Source: Diphasiastrum complanatum
Lineage: Eukaryota; Streptophyta; Lycopodiopsida; Lycopodiales; Lycopodiaceae
DNA: 64,000 nt
Direction of reading: 5' to 3'
Assembly (NCBI GenBank): GCA_029204225.1
Contig: CM055107.1
Coordinates: 18,498,718 to 18,562,717 of the forward strand
The notes under the pieces are model-generated. The model worked only from the letters and a program-made list of their open reading frames with translations, searched no databases and was not told where the DNA came from. A program made the translations under genes and the position numbers. Each line of letters opens with the position of its first letter. Position 1 is the first letter of the stretch. Positions 17,928 to 29,166 of this stretch are shown piece by piece.

Positions 17928-18789
17928 TGTAGAACAACTGATCAGAGAGATCTTGGTCCTACTAACAAATAGCGCAGTTTACTTGACAAAGGATAAGAAA
18001 CGAACGCGAAATCAAAACATTTTTATCCGTGATCAACCTCAAAGGATTCGTGAACTTTGTCCTGCAGTCAACTCGAAAGATTCGCAAAACAGTTACGCAT
18101 AGAAGCTCGTGGCTTTCTTGTTGAAGCTCGAAACATTCGTGAATACAATCTTGTCGCAAAATATTATCTTCTTGTCCAAACCTTAGATGTCATAAAATTG
18201 TAGCGAACAATTCGCAAAATCTTCTGGACTGTTCTTCAAGCTCACCTGTTGCAAACAATTCACGAAATATTCTAGATTTCTTCTTCAAGCTCAAAGAATT
18301 GTCATCTATCAGAAACAATTCGCAAAAGATGAAATTGTCGCAAAGAGACAATTGTCGCGAATAATTGGCGAAACACGAAGCTAAGACGAAGAGATAAACT
18401 GTTGCGAATATTAAAAGGCAAAAAGACCTGTAAATAAAAGGCCAAAAGACTTGTCCTGTAGCAATATAAATACATGTGCACTACTCGTTGTAACTCACTC
18501 ACTCAATCAGAGACACAACAGCGAGATAAGATAGCAAGAGATGTATAATGATGAATAAAATTCATAGTTATAAAATTCATTTTTGATCAATAGATTCTTA
18601 TTGTTTAAATTGTCTTAAGTTGTCTCTTACTTCCGCATATAATTTTCGCATGCATATGCAATATGAGCTAATACTGTTCTATTAGTACATAGATCAGATA
18701 TAGACCCGAGTGAAGACACTGATATCAGTTTGATTTATTCAAACTTTCATCATGTTCTCTGTGGAAGAATATTTACTACTTCTCTTACA
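17928..18789 (+). repeat. Copia A long 3' LTR (862 bp)
   Basis: TGTAGAAC to TCTCTTACA. A TATAAATA box lies at 18465-18472. The first half (about 18030-18370) is packed with imperfect TTCGCGAA, TTCACGAA and AACAATTCGC motifs. A near-identical LTR is at 34840-35702. Confidence 0.9.
18465..18472 (+). promoter_or_regulatory. TATA box of long copia A LTR
   Basis: TATAAATA preceded by a GC-poor spacer and followed by CACTACTCG. It lies in the part missing from every short LTR in the window. Confidence 0.6.
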
Positions 18790-18972
18790 TTTCTCTCTCT
18801 CTGTTAAGTTTTGTTTAAATAAATTACAAATTTAACTTTCTAGCAATGCAAATCATCATCGAATATGCATTTACTTTTTTCTCTCTCTAACAAATTACAA
18901 ATTTAACATTCAATTTTCATCATACACTATCTATTCATCTATCAACCTAAAACTTAAATCAATACAAAATGC

Positions 18973-19048
<76 letters not shown>

Positions 19049-19540
19049 ACAAATCTATCATTCAATTACTACCAAACACTATCTATTTATCTTTTATCCT
19101 AAATTCTAAATTAATGCAAAATGCAAAACACACACACATACACACTTCCCCTCCCCCACCCCTCTCTCTCTCTCAAATTACAAATCTAGCATTTAGTTAC
19201 TATCAAACACTATCTATTTATCTATTACCCTAAATTCTAAATCAATGCAAAATGCAAAACACACACACACATGCACAATTCTTTTTTTCTCTCTCTCTCT
19301 CTCGCTCGCTCTCTCTCTCTAAAAAATTCATACACTATCTATGCATTATTATCTTTGCCCTATCTACTTTACACTTTTTACTTTACACTATTTACTTGAC
19401 ACCCTTCCTTCATTTACTTTACGCTTTACACTTTCCCTTCATCACTTTTGAACATACCTCCTCACTTTCTTTCACAAAAACTTTATCTCTAAGAGAAAAG
19501 GCAAAAACAAAACAACTACCTCCAAAAGTTCCAAATTCGA
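18790..19540 (+). repeat. Tandem minisatellite with embedded (AC)n and (CT)n
   Basis: Three to four units of about 120-150 bp share the frame AAATTACAAATCTA...CACTATCTATTTATC...CTAAATTCTAAATCAATGC, each carrying an (AC)n and a (CT)n run of different length. Matches 35703-36482 and, inverted, 53931-54666. A TTTACACTxTTTACTT degenerate repeat lies at 19360-19440. Open frames here are repeat artefacts. Confidence 0.85.
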
Positions 19541-19545
19541 ACTAA

Positions 19546-19732
19546 CCACTAAAAAGCTATGCCATTTTTAGTGTAGAATCAAAATGTTGTCTCAAAAAGT
19601 TACGTTACGTAGATTTCAAATTTGAGTGTTTTGATTAGTCCATGTGTAAGAAAAAATTGAGAAAAATATAAAAAGAATCTTTCCAAAGGGTCTTTTTTGT
19701 ATTTAGAACTCCTCTAATGAAAAGGTGATCCA
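19546..19732 (+). repeat. Dispersed repeat R1
   Basis: Sequence from GCTATGCCATTTTTAGTG to AGAACTCCTCTAATG. Its inverted partner is 25746-26062, and diverged relatives lie upstream of the small gene (about 37130-37290 and, inverted, 53040-53220). In the right arm it interrupts copia B integrase. Family unknown. Confidence 0.6.
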
Positions 19733-19787
19733 AGTTCATGGATCGTGGTTGGATACTTATCCACCAAGAAGGCCATAAAGACTTTAT
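19733..19787 (+). pseudogene. Copia B integrase scrap
   Basis: Encodes the VGYLSTKKAYKDFI-type end of the integrase region (one base lost within it), then fuses to the end of an inverted B LTR at about 19788. Confidence 0.7.
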
Positions 19788-20503
19788 ACGTGAATATTTT
19801 GTGAATCATTAAGATCCAAATTCATCTATTGATCTTTGGTTTGAATGACAACACAATTTAGACCATTTGAAATGGAGAAAATCAACATCTACTTAATGAA
19901 AGAGATGCAAACGCAAAATGATATTAATCAAACATTAAACTTATGATAACATGATGTTTCTGTCCATACAAAATTAGTAACCTACTGTAATTCACGTGTG
20001 GATCCGAATATAGCAAAATATGAGCATTCTACACACCAGATTGAAAGATATCATGAATATAGTGCACCAATGGATAGGTCAGCCCAAAAGAACTCATGTA
20101 TAAGCATGAAATGAGATGAGAGAGAGAAGAATCCTTCCTCCCATGAGTTTACGTCCTTTTGTAGCAGATCCATGCATCATTAATGAGCTTGGTTTCCCTC
20201 CATAACAAAAACCCTATAATTTAATGTGGACTAGATTCAATGTCTCCAACATTCAATTTTGAATCTACTAAACTTGACCTCTGACTATTTTTCTCACTCT
20301 CTAAAAGTGGTAATTCAAATTCTTTTAGACATATATAGCTTTGAAAAGTCAAATTCTAAATATAATATGAAAATTGGCCTCAATTGCCAAATAAATAACT
20401 ATGTCAAAAATAGCAAACTAGATCAAATTAAAGAATTTAAAGGTGATAGATTCAAATAGTAAAATGTTATATTGATAATATGCTATAACACACACACATG
20501 TCA
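19788..20503 (-). repeat. Inverted copia B LTR, full length
   Basis: About 716 bp, reverse complement of 24963-25677. It begins right after the integrase scrap, where the LTR terminus CTTCAC would normally meet the PBS. Confidence 0.8.
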
Positions 20504-20552
20504 AAATGCAAAACTCTCTCTTTGTCTAATAATTTCTATTGAATTATACTAA

Positions 20553-20630
<78 letters not shown>

Positions 20631-20724
20631 CTACAAATCTAACATTCAATTACCATCAAACACTATCTATTCATCTACTACCCTAAATCCTAAATCAATG
20701 CAAAATGTAAAAGACACACCCACA

Positions 20725-20757
<33 letters not shown>

Positions 20758-20839
20758 TCTCTCTCATCATGTAATTTATATCTTATTTTCACAAATGTAA
20801 TAATGTTTATAAGATTATAGCAATCAATTATCTCTCTCT
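20504..20839. repeat. Microsatellite block with long (CT)n
   Basis: A (CT)n run spans 20557-20627, with a shorter one at 20726-20765, in the same conserved frame as at 14324-14627. Confidence 0.85.
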
Positions 20840-21246
20840 TGTAGAACAACTGATCAGACAGATCTTGCTTCTACTAACAAAGCGCAGAGTTTACTTGACA
20901 AGGGATAAGAAATGAACGTGAACTCGAAACACACACTACTCGTTGTAACTCACTCACTCAATCAGAAATACAACAGCGAGATAAGACAACAAGAGATATA
21001 TATTGATGAATCAGATTCAGAGCTATAAAATTTATTTTTTGATCAATAGTTTCTTATTGTCTAAATTGTCTTAAGTTGTCTCGTACTTCCGCATATAATT
21101 TCCGCACGCATATTCAATCAGAGCTAATATTGTTCTATTAGTACATAGATCAGATAGAGACCCGATTGAAAACACTAATATTAGTTTGATTTATTCAAAC
21201 TTTCATCGTCTTCTTTGTGGACGAATAATTACTATTTTTATTATAG

Positions 21247-21358
21247 TGGTATCAGAGTCTACGGAATTAAATATGATACAATGGTATAAGAGTATACAGG
21301 TTCAAAGCTGATACAGTGATATCAGAACTAATCAGAGTTGATAGAGTGGTATCTTCAC
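21247..21358 (+). other. PBS and PBS-like array, copia A copy 2
   Basis: Motifs start at 21247, 21282, 21317 and 21347, giving spacings of 35, 35 and 30 bp as in copy 1. Confidence 0.75.
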
Positions 21359-21390
21359 ACCTCTCTTAGCATTCTTCATAATCCATCAGC

Positions 21391-21834
21391 ATGCTTCATA
21401 CACTTCAAAAGGCAATAGATGGACTTAAGGAGGAAGTAGAAGCTCATGAATGCTATGATGACAATGATGATTTCGAAAAAGCTCTATTTACTCAGAAGAA
21501 TAAATCTTCTAAGAAGTCTATGTTTAAGAGGGAGACATTAAAGAAGAATGAGGCTAAGACTAATGAACAACAATCTGGAAAACAACAGAAGTATTCTGGT
21601 GATAAGAAGATCTGCAATAGATGCAGAAGATCGGGTCACATAGGAGAAAAGTGTTGGTTAAATCCAAAGATTGAATGCATTTATTGTCATAAATGGGGTC
21701 ATGCAATAGTAGACTGTTATCAGAATCCCAGAAATAAAAAGGAGCAGAATCGAAGCAAACCTTCAGATTCAAACTATGTTGAAGACAAAGCAGAATGCTC
21801 CAAAGCAGCAGAAGACATGGCAACAAGGAACTAA
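21391..21834 (+). pseudogene. Copia A gag C-terminus, copy 2
   Basis: 147-codon remnant from LHTLQKAIDG to the TAA at 21832. Both knuckles are intact (CNRCRRSGHIGEKC and CIYCHKWGHAIVDC). The frame into protease is broken by two TAA codons (21832, 21841). Confidence 0.8.
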
Positions 21835-22781
21835 GTAGCTTAAGTTAGTGCTGATCTATGCTATTCATCTAATTCTAAAACTCGAGAAGTCGTACTTGAT
21901 TCGGGAGCCACCTCACATTTTGTTTCCTTGAAACAAATATTGTCTGAGTACAAGAAGACGAACTATTCGAGATTCATGCTTGGAGACGGTTCTAAGCATG
22001 TGGTTAATGGAACTGGTGTATTATGGCTAGACACGAATCAGGGAGACAAGAAACTAGAGGAAGTCCTCTATGTCCCTACTTTTGACAGAGATCTTCTATT
22101 TGTAGCTAAGATAAAAGCACCAAAAGAGTTGTGGGCAGAAGCAGTGGCTACATCAAATTATCTTTAGAATCGTATTCTGACATCTCGAATACTGGATAAA
22201 ATTCCTCATGAGATATGGTGGAAGTTGAAGCCAAATCTAGCACATGTTCGGACATTCGGATGCACAATATATATGCACATACCAGATAAACTGAAAAAGA
22301 AACTCATGAAAAGATAGAACATGGTTTTCTGGTAGGATTCAAGTTACATTCTTCATATTATCGTGTCTATGTATCCAAAAGTGGCAAAATAAAAGTTGTT
22401 CCAGATGTTAAATCTGATAAGTCCAAATACATAGTAAACAGTGATCTAGTCGGTTATGAAATTCTCAAAAGCTATTATGAGCTACCAGACGACAGAAAGA
22501 AAACAAGCAAAAGATGAAAGAGAGATACGAGATTCAGAGGGAGGTCAAGATCGAGTACCTGACAGACTCCAATCGCCAGCTCAAATTCCAACAGAAAAGC
22601 TTGAATTAGAATCAAACTTGAAACCTGCAAAATCGAACTCAAAACCATCTTTGTGAAGATTTCATAGACAATGAATACCACCAAAAAGATACGGTTAGTA
22701 TGGTCTTAACACAACCATCAAATTTTGTGGATTCTCTAATGAACCTCAAACATTCAAGGAGGCTATTGATGGACTAGATAA

Positions 22782-23420
22782 AGATCGCTAGATTCAGGCA
22801 ATGGAGGACAAAATGTCATCCATGTATAAGAACAATGTATGGACATTTGCACCTATACTAGATGGCAGAAAACCAGTCAAGTGCAAGTGGATCTACAAGA
22901 TCAAAACAGGTTCTGATGGAGAAAACATCAGATACTAAGCAAGGTTAGTTGCTAAAGGATTTTCACAATAGTATGGGATCAACTACACTGATACCTTCTC
23001 ACCGGTAGTCAAACATACATCAATTCGCTTTCTTGCACACAGAATTGGAAGAAGACTTATTCATGGACCAACCACTTGGTTTTGTAAACCAAGAATATCC
23101 TAAATACGGATGTCACATGAATAAAAGCATTTATCGTCTGAAACAAGCAGCCAGACAATGTTACAGCAAGAAGGACAAAATACTACGTTCCTTAGGCTTC
23201 AAACATCTATTTACTGAGTCAAATATCTATATCAAGCATGTCCAAAAAGAAATAATCATCTAGATGTCTATGTTGATGACACACTTATCTTCTCAAGAAG
23301 AAATAAGTTAATTTCAAATGTCAAAAGAGCCGTTTCTTGAGATATTTGAGATCACTGACCGAGGAGAAGCTAAAATCTATCTAGGCTTGCAGATCGTTAG
23401 AGATTCTGAAGGTGGTGCGT
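22782..23420 (+). pseudogene. Copia A reverse transcriptase, copy 2
   Basis: KCKWIYKIKTG, KARLVAKGF with internal stops at 22936 and 22969, a deletion removing the VDEKTAF segment near 23030, then ELEEDLFMDQPLGF, SIYRLKQAARQ and a frameshifted Y-DDT box near 23272. Confidence 0.75.
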
Positions 23421-23465
23421 TGTAATTTCACCAACAAAAGTATACTCAAAAGATCATTGAAGACT

Positions 23466-23702
23466 TCAACATGCTCGAATGCAAAGGTGTACATACTCCC
23501 ATGATACTTGGAATAATACTAAGCAAGGCAGATTGTCTGCAGACTCTCGAGGAAGAGGAACGAATGGCCAAAACACCCTATCATAGGCTGATTGGATCAT
23601 TGTTATATCTAGGAGACAACACCAGACCTGATATAACATTTGCAATATACAGGCTGAGCCAATATAATCTGAACCCAAGATCATTGCATTGGAAGTTGGC
23701 AA
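23466..23702 (+). pseudogene. Copia A RNase H tether, copy 2
   Basis: Carries HRLIGSLLYLGDNTRPDI and YRLSQYNLNPRSLHWKLAK, then ends at the inversion point; downstream RNase H, polypurine tract and 3' LTR are absent. Confidence 0.75.
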
Positions 23703-24569
23703 AAAGCTTCGATTCTGCTCCTTTTTGTTTCTGGGATTCTGATAATAGTCTACTGTTGCATGACCCCATTTATGACAATAAATGCATTCAATCTTTGGAT
23801 TTAACCAACACTTTTCTCCTGTGTGACCCGATCTTCTGCATCTATTGCAGATCTTCTTATCACCAGAATACTTCTGTTGTTTTCCAGATTGTTGTTCATT
23901 AGTCTTAGCCTCATTCTTCTTTGATGTCTCCCTCTTAAACATAGACTTCTTAGAAGATTTATTCTTCTGAGTAAATAGAGCTTTTTCGGAATCATCATTG
24001 TCATCATAGCGTTCATGAGCTTCTACTTCCTCCTTAAGTCCATCTATTGCCTTTTGAAGTGTATGAAGCATGCTGATGGATTATGAAGAATGCTAAGAGA
24101 GGTGTGAAGATACCACTCTATCAACTCTGATTCGTTCTGATATCACTGTATCAGCTTTGAACTTGTATACTCTGATACCATTGTATCATATTTAATTCCG
24201 TAGGCTCTGATACCACTATAATAAAAATAGTAATTATTCGTTCATAGAGAACACGATGAAAGTTTGAATAAATCAAACTAATATTAGTGTTTTCAATCGA
24301 GTCTTTATCTGATCTATGTACTAATAGAACAATATTAGCTCTAATTGAATATGCGTGCGGAAATTATATGCGGAAGTAAGAGACAACTTAAGACAATTTA
24401 GACAATAAGAAACTATTGAACAAAAAATGAATTTTATAGCTCTGAATCTGATTCATCGATATACATCTCTTGTTGTCTTATCTCGCTTCACGTTCATTTC
24501 TTATCCTTTGTCAAGTAAACTCTGCGCTTTGTTAGTAGAAGCAAGATCTGTCTTATCAGTTGTTCTACA
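23703..24569 (-). mobile_element. Inverted copia A 5' end (gag, PBS array, LTR)
   Basis: On the minus strand: gag knuckle region (24071 down to 23703), PBS array 24104-24215 with the 35/35/30 spacing, and a 353-bp short LTR at 24217-24569 that lacks a further ~53 bp. Outside it lies the same microsatellite flank as on the left, inverted. The pair 20840/24569 thus ends in inverted LTRs. Confidence 0.9.
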
Positions 24570-24962
<393 letters not shown>

Positions 24963-25677
24963 TGACATGTGTGTGTGTTATAGCATATTATTAATATAAC
25001 ATTTTACTCTTTGAATCTATCAACCCTACATTCTTTAATTTGATCTAGTTTGCTATTTTGGACATAGTTATTTATTTGGCAATTGAGGCCAATTTTCATA
25101 TTATATTTAGAATTTGACTTTTCAAAGCTATATACGTCTAAAAGAATTTGAATTACCACTTTTAGAAAGTGAAAAAAATAGCAATAGGTCAAGTTTAGTA
25201 GATTCAAAATTGAATGTTGGAGACATTGAATCTAGTCCACATTAAATGATAGGGTTTTTGTTATGGAGGGAAACCAAGCTCATTAATGATGCATGGATCT
25301 GTTACAAAAGGATGTAAACTCATGGGAGAAAGGATTCTTCTCTCTCTCATCTCATTTCATTCTTATACATGAGTTCTTTTGGGCTGATCTATCCATTGGT
25401 GCACTATCTTGATGATATCTTGCAATCTGGTGTGTAGAATGCTCATATTTTGCTATATTCGGATCCACACGTGAATTACAATAGGTTACTAATTTTGTAT
25501 GGACAGAAACATCATGTTATCATAAGTTCAATGTTTGATCAATATCATTTTGAGTTTGCATCTCTTTCATTAAGTAGATGTTGACTTTCTCCATTTCAAA
25601 TGGTGTAAATTGTGTTGTCATTCAAACCAAAGATCAATAGATGATTTTGGATCTTAATGATTGACAAAATCTTCACG
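24963..25677 (+). repeat. Copia B LTR, plus orientation
   Basis: About 715 bp, from TGACATGTGTG to AAAATCTTCAC. The TATA position reads TACAAAAGG (25303) here. Homologous to the GPX LTR over TATA box, CT tract and G-box. On its right it meets integrase in the opposite orientation instead of a PBS. Confidence 0.8.
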
Positions 25678-25745
25678 TATAAAGTCTTTATAGGCCTTCT
25701 TGGTGGATAAGTATCCAACCATGATCCATGAACTTGGATCACCTT

Positions 25746-26062
25746 TTCATTAGAGGAGTTCTAAATCCAGAAAAGACCCTTTGTAAAGATTCTTTTTATA
25801 TTTTTCTCAATTTTTTCTTACACATGGACCAATCAAGACACTCAAATTTTAAATCTACGTAACGTAACTTTTTGAGACAACATTTTGATTCTACACTAAA
25901 AATGGCATAACTTTTTAGTGGTAAGTCCGAATTTAGCAAAGTTTGGTGCATTAGAAAGCTCTCAATAAGGGCTTTCCAATGATATGTTAGATGACATAGT
26001 TTTGAGCTATAATTAAAAAGTTATGGAAAGTCAAAAGTGTTAGTGCTATAATATTTTAATGA
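25746..26062 (-). repeat. Dispersed repeat R1 inside copia B integrase
   Basis: Inverted partner of 19546-19732, about 130 bp longer (to TTGCAAGC). It separates the GDPxSW scrap from the EMEFSVKIKA segment of integrase. Confidence 0.55.
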
Positions 26063-26550
26063 TATAAACTACATCTTGCAAGCTTTGATCTTCACTGAGA
26101 ATTCCATCTCAACATATGCTTTGAATAATAGAAAATAATCATGCACCATAAATCTTGAAGAAAGAAGATACAACCTAGTATATCTTGTGAAATCATCAAT
26201 AAAAGTAACAAAGCAAGTGGCACCTTCCTTCCTTTTAGATGACACAAAATGTACATCTGAGTGTATCAACTCTAGTGGATGTGTAGTCTTGATAGAAGAC
26301 CTTGGAAATGGCTTCTTATGTGATTTTGCTATTGCACAAGCTTCACATGGCTTGATCTATTTGGAAAGTGATCTTGGTATGCCAATTTCTTTTGCATCCT
26401 TGACCATAGAAAACATGGATTTGAAATTTGGATATCTCAATCTCCCATGCCATAATTCCTCCTTGGAAATATTAGTCCTAAAAGACAACATCACAAGACT
26501 TTGCACTTTCAAGTGGATCTGACTTGAAAATGCCAGCATATCTAGATCCA
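26063..26550 (-). pseudogene. Copia B pre-integrase and integrase N-terminal half
   Basis: Minus-strand segments ISKEELWH-RLR-PNFKSMF (pre-integrase), CEACAIAKSHKKPF-type region, then LIHSDVHFVSS and FIDDFTRYTRLYLLSSRF (core with catalytic aspartates). Stops and a frameshift separate the pieces. The DDE glutamate region is lost. Confidence 0.8.
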
Positions 26551-27371
26551 TGTGCTAGGATCTCATCATCTTTCTTAATAGTACAAGTATTGATATTCAA
26601 TTTCACATCAAGGCCATTTTCAAGCATCTTTCCAGCACTTGTGATGTTCTTTGTGAGTTTAGGAGCAAAAAGAACACTGGAAAGAGATAAAATCTTAGAT
26701 GACGCAAGCTTTAAGGGAATACTCCCAATTCCTTCAATAGTACATTCATGATCATTTTCTGTGTATATTAATTTCTTAATTCCTTCATAAGGTACGATAG
26801 AATGACAAGAATTCTTGTAGCAGCACATGTGTGATGAAGCTCCACTATCAATGTACCATGATCTATCTTTTTTGAAGGGTGTAGAGAAAAAACTTGATAA
26901 CATAAGGGATCCTTCTCCCTCACTTGCAATAGAGTCTTCTTTCTCATTGATGATGTTGGCTTGCTTGAGTTGATTCTTCTTCTTAAAGCAATTAGAGGCA
27001 TAATGCCCTTTCTTGCCACAAAAGAAACACTTGATCTTCGAACTTGGAGGCAAAATGATGTGATGAATCATCTTCTGGTCTTCGTTTAAGACATGATATT
27101 GTTGGTTCTTGTTCCTCTCTTTGAGCTTGTCTTTGACAAATAGAGATTTGTCATCTTCAATTTGAATAAGAGATAGCTTGTCCATTTTCAAAAGCTTGTA
27201 CTGTTGTCTTGCTTCCTCGGAAATAAGAATTTCTTGAAGGGTATCCAAACTTGTTAACTCATCCTTGATAGCAAAGGATTGGACAAGATTGTCATAGTCT
27301 TCTTCCATGCCATTAAGTATGACTTGAACTAGCTCATCTTGGTTGGCTGTGACTCCAACAGAAGCAAGGTC
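26478..27371 (-). pseudogene. Copia B gag C-terminus and protease
   Basis: 276-codon open stretch on the minus strand: QVILNGMEEDYDNLVQSF, CCHC knuckle CFFCGKKGHYASNC (about 27020-27061), protease site WYIDSGASSHM (about 26830-26862), then LSLSSVLFAPKLTKN. Gag and protease are fused in one frame as in GPX. An in-frame TGA at 27372 separates it from the gag N-terminus; the 48-kb copy shares this stop. Confidence 0.85.
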
Positions 27372-27773
27372 TCAATGAAGATCTTTAATTTTCAACACAT
27401 AATTAGAAGCACTCTCCTCACTTCTTTGGAAACTTTCACTAATTTGATTTCTAAGAGTCAGTATTCTAGAGGTATTCTTGGCCTCATATATTGCCTTGAG
27501 TGCATCCCAAGCTTCCTTAGCAGAAGTAAAAGATCCAATTTCTCTTAAGATCTCATTAGAGACATTCATTTTTATAAAATGAAGAGCCATCTTAGCTCTC
27601 TTTTTATATTTTTGTACTTCTAGTTGTACTTGAGTCTCCTCCTCAAGTCCTAGTACAATGTCCATTACATCTTGGAGTATTAGAATAGACTCCATTCTAA
27701 CCTTCCAAATAGAGTAGCTAGAGGTGTTTAGTCTTTCACTAGCTTCTAAGAGATATCCTCTAACAGATGCCAT
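27372..27773 (-). pseudogene. Copia B gag N-terminus
   Basis: Starts at ATG 27773 with GYLLEASERL, YSIWKVRMES and AKEAWDALKAIYEAKN; 133 codons to the shared TGA. Homologous to GPX gag (YSTWKVRME). Structural protein of the particle if the reading frame were intact. Confidence 0.85.
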
Positions 27774-28532
27774 TAGATGTGAAAAATCATAGTAATGAAC
27801 AAAAAATATGTTGCTTCTCTCTCACTATAGGAAATACAAAGGGTTTACTACCAAATCCTAGGCAAGATCTTGCAACCATATATGAGATAGATCTCAAAAT
27901 TTCTACCAATGTTTTGCAAACTAGATCAACCTCTCACTTTGAAATGGAGTTTAGACAATTTTTTGTATTAACTTTCTTTGGCACGTGTAGAATGCTCAAA
28001 GAAAACACAATTGACTCAAATACAATCACTTTGTATGAAACAATGTGTCAAACAACACAAAACAGTGTCTAGATCTCAAGTTTGGAAGATTGGTATATGC
28101 GAATATGGAATTTTGGATCAAACATTTTTTTTTTTGTCAAATCAAAAAGTGTCCACTTGGGTCTAGGACAATCTCTACCCTTATTTAAGAGCCTCTAGCT
28201 CTTGATTGTCTCATCAAATTGATTTGAAACAAATCACAATGGAATCTAGACTTTGCTAGCTTTCCAACAAGCTATCTAGTCACTATCTTTGGATTTAGCA
28301 ACAAAGAGAATAAAAGGATTGAAGTGTACTGATTTTCACAGGTGTGAAATCTCAAAAATCCATACAATCACTATTCAGACCTGAAAACTTCAATTTCTAA
28401 CTCTTTGATCCACAAACTTCTCAAGCGATGATAGAAAAATGTGGAAAACTGCTTTCTAGCTTGAATAGATTTCAAAAAATTTCATACATGAAATGATTAT
28501 AGCATGCAAAGCTTAGTTTGGCTCTGATACCA
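27774..28532 (-). other. Copia B leader with primer-binding site
   Basis: On the minus strand the PBS TGGTATCAGAGC (28521-28532) opens a leader of about 750 bp before gag. The leader contains TTTCACAxGTGTGAAA at about 28333-28350, the empty GPX target site. Confidence 0.8.
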
Positions 28533-29166
28533 TGTGAAATTTCCAGCAAGTTCACATGTGTGGGATATGGACCATCAATGTGTGAATGATCTTCCTAAGC
28601 TTTGTGTTAGCACATAGATCAATTGAAGAGTGAAATTCACAATCTATCTCTAGATTCTATGGCTTAATCACAATCTAGCATGCTAATTATCAAACAATAA
28701 TTACTTTCACACGTGTGGGAAAAGTACAAAGAAAATTAATGCATGAGAGAAACCTGCTCCTTGAGTTAGAGAGAGAATGACAATTGAAGCTTTAGTAAAA
28801 ATCCAAATTGACAAGAGAATAGCTTCAATGCATGATTCATCATCCAAAATTTGTTAGAGATCCCACATACATATATATGAGATGGTACTAGATCAAGGTG
28901 GCCCTAGCCTCCAATCACATTTTCCCACTTCTAAGAGTAGTATCTACCTAAAATATGACACCTATCACTTTGCATGTAGAGAAATGCAACTACATCTATG
29001 AACTTTCTACATATGTCACTTTCTAGAATACAAATGTACAAATGTTCATGCATGTGCCAATACAAGTCTTAGTTTGCTTTGCATGTCACTTGTGGCAAAC
29101 TAAACTTTATGCATGTGTAGTGGCTCGAGTTTCTACTAGGCCAAATTTGGCTTTTCATGTCTAACA
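28533..29166 (-). repeat. Probable LTR of copia B leader (outer end uncertain)
   Basis: Directly abuts the PBS and begins TGTGAAAT in plus orientation (LTR end ...TTTCACA). A TATATATG box lies near 28868-28880. The outer end is not fixed: CTAACA at 29161-29166 would give TGTTAG, but no target duplication is visible. It is not the same LTR as 24963-25677. Confidence 0.45.

Larger units (their letters stand above)
14628..18789 (+). mobile_element. Copia A copy 1, with unequal LTRs and internal deletions
   Basis: Bounded by a 406-bp 5' LTR and an 862-bp 3' LTR, with PBS, gag, protease, integrase, partial RT and polypurine tract in copia order. The first part of gag and the RT C-terminus plus most of RNase H are deleted (junction at about 17707). 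Flanks are CT microsatellite on both sides (TCTCT and TTTCT), not a clean target duplication. Many frameshifts and stops; dead copy. Confidence 0.9.
20840..23702 (+). mobile_element. Copia A copy 2, forward part
   Basis: Short 5' LTR 20840-21245, PBS array 21247-21358, then gag (21391-21834, two CCHC knuckles), protease (about 21890-22110), a jump from protease to the end of integrase at about 22110 that removes the integrase core, RT (22800-23420, with a deletion at about 23030) and RNase H start (23466-23702). At 23703 the sequence flips to an inverted copy of its own 5' end. Gag has the same N-terminal deletion as copy 1. Confidence 0.85.
25678..28532 (-). mobile_element. Copia B copy, right arm: integrase, protease, gag, leader
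   Basis: Read on the minus strand: PBS, leader of about 750 bp, gag, protease, pre-integrase and integrase start, then R1 (25746-26062) and a 70-bp integrase scrap before the inverted LTR. RT and RNase H are absent. Left-arm counterparts are 12911-13740 and 19546-20503, separated there by copia A. Confidence 0.85.

Noticed and set aside
20539-20820. Serine-leucine repeat proteins from CT/GA tracts (also 45963-46187, 58326-58652, 36180-36536)
   Set aside because: Pure dinucleotide repeats are open in several frames; lengths vary with the microsatellite.
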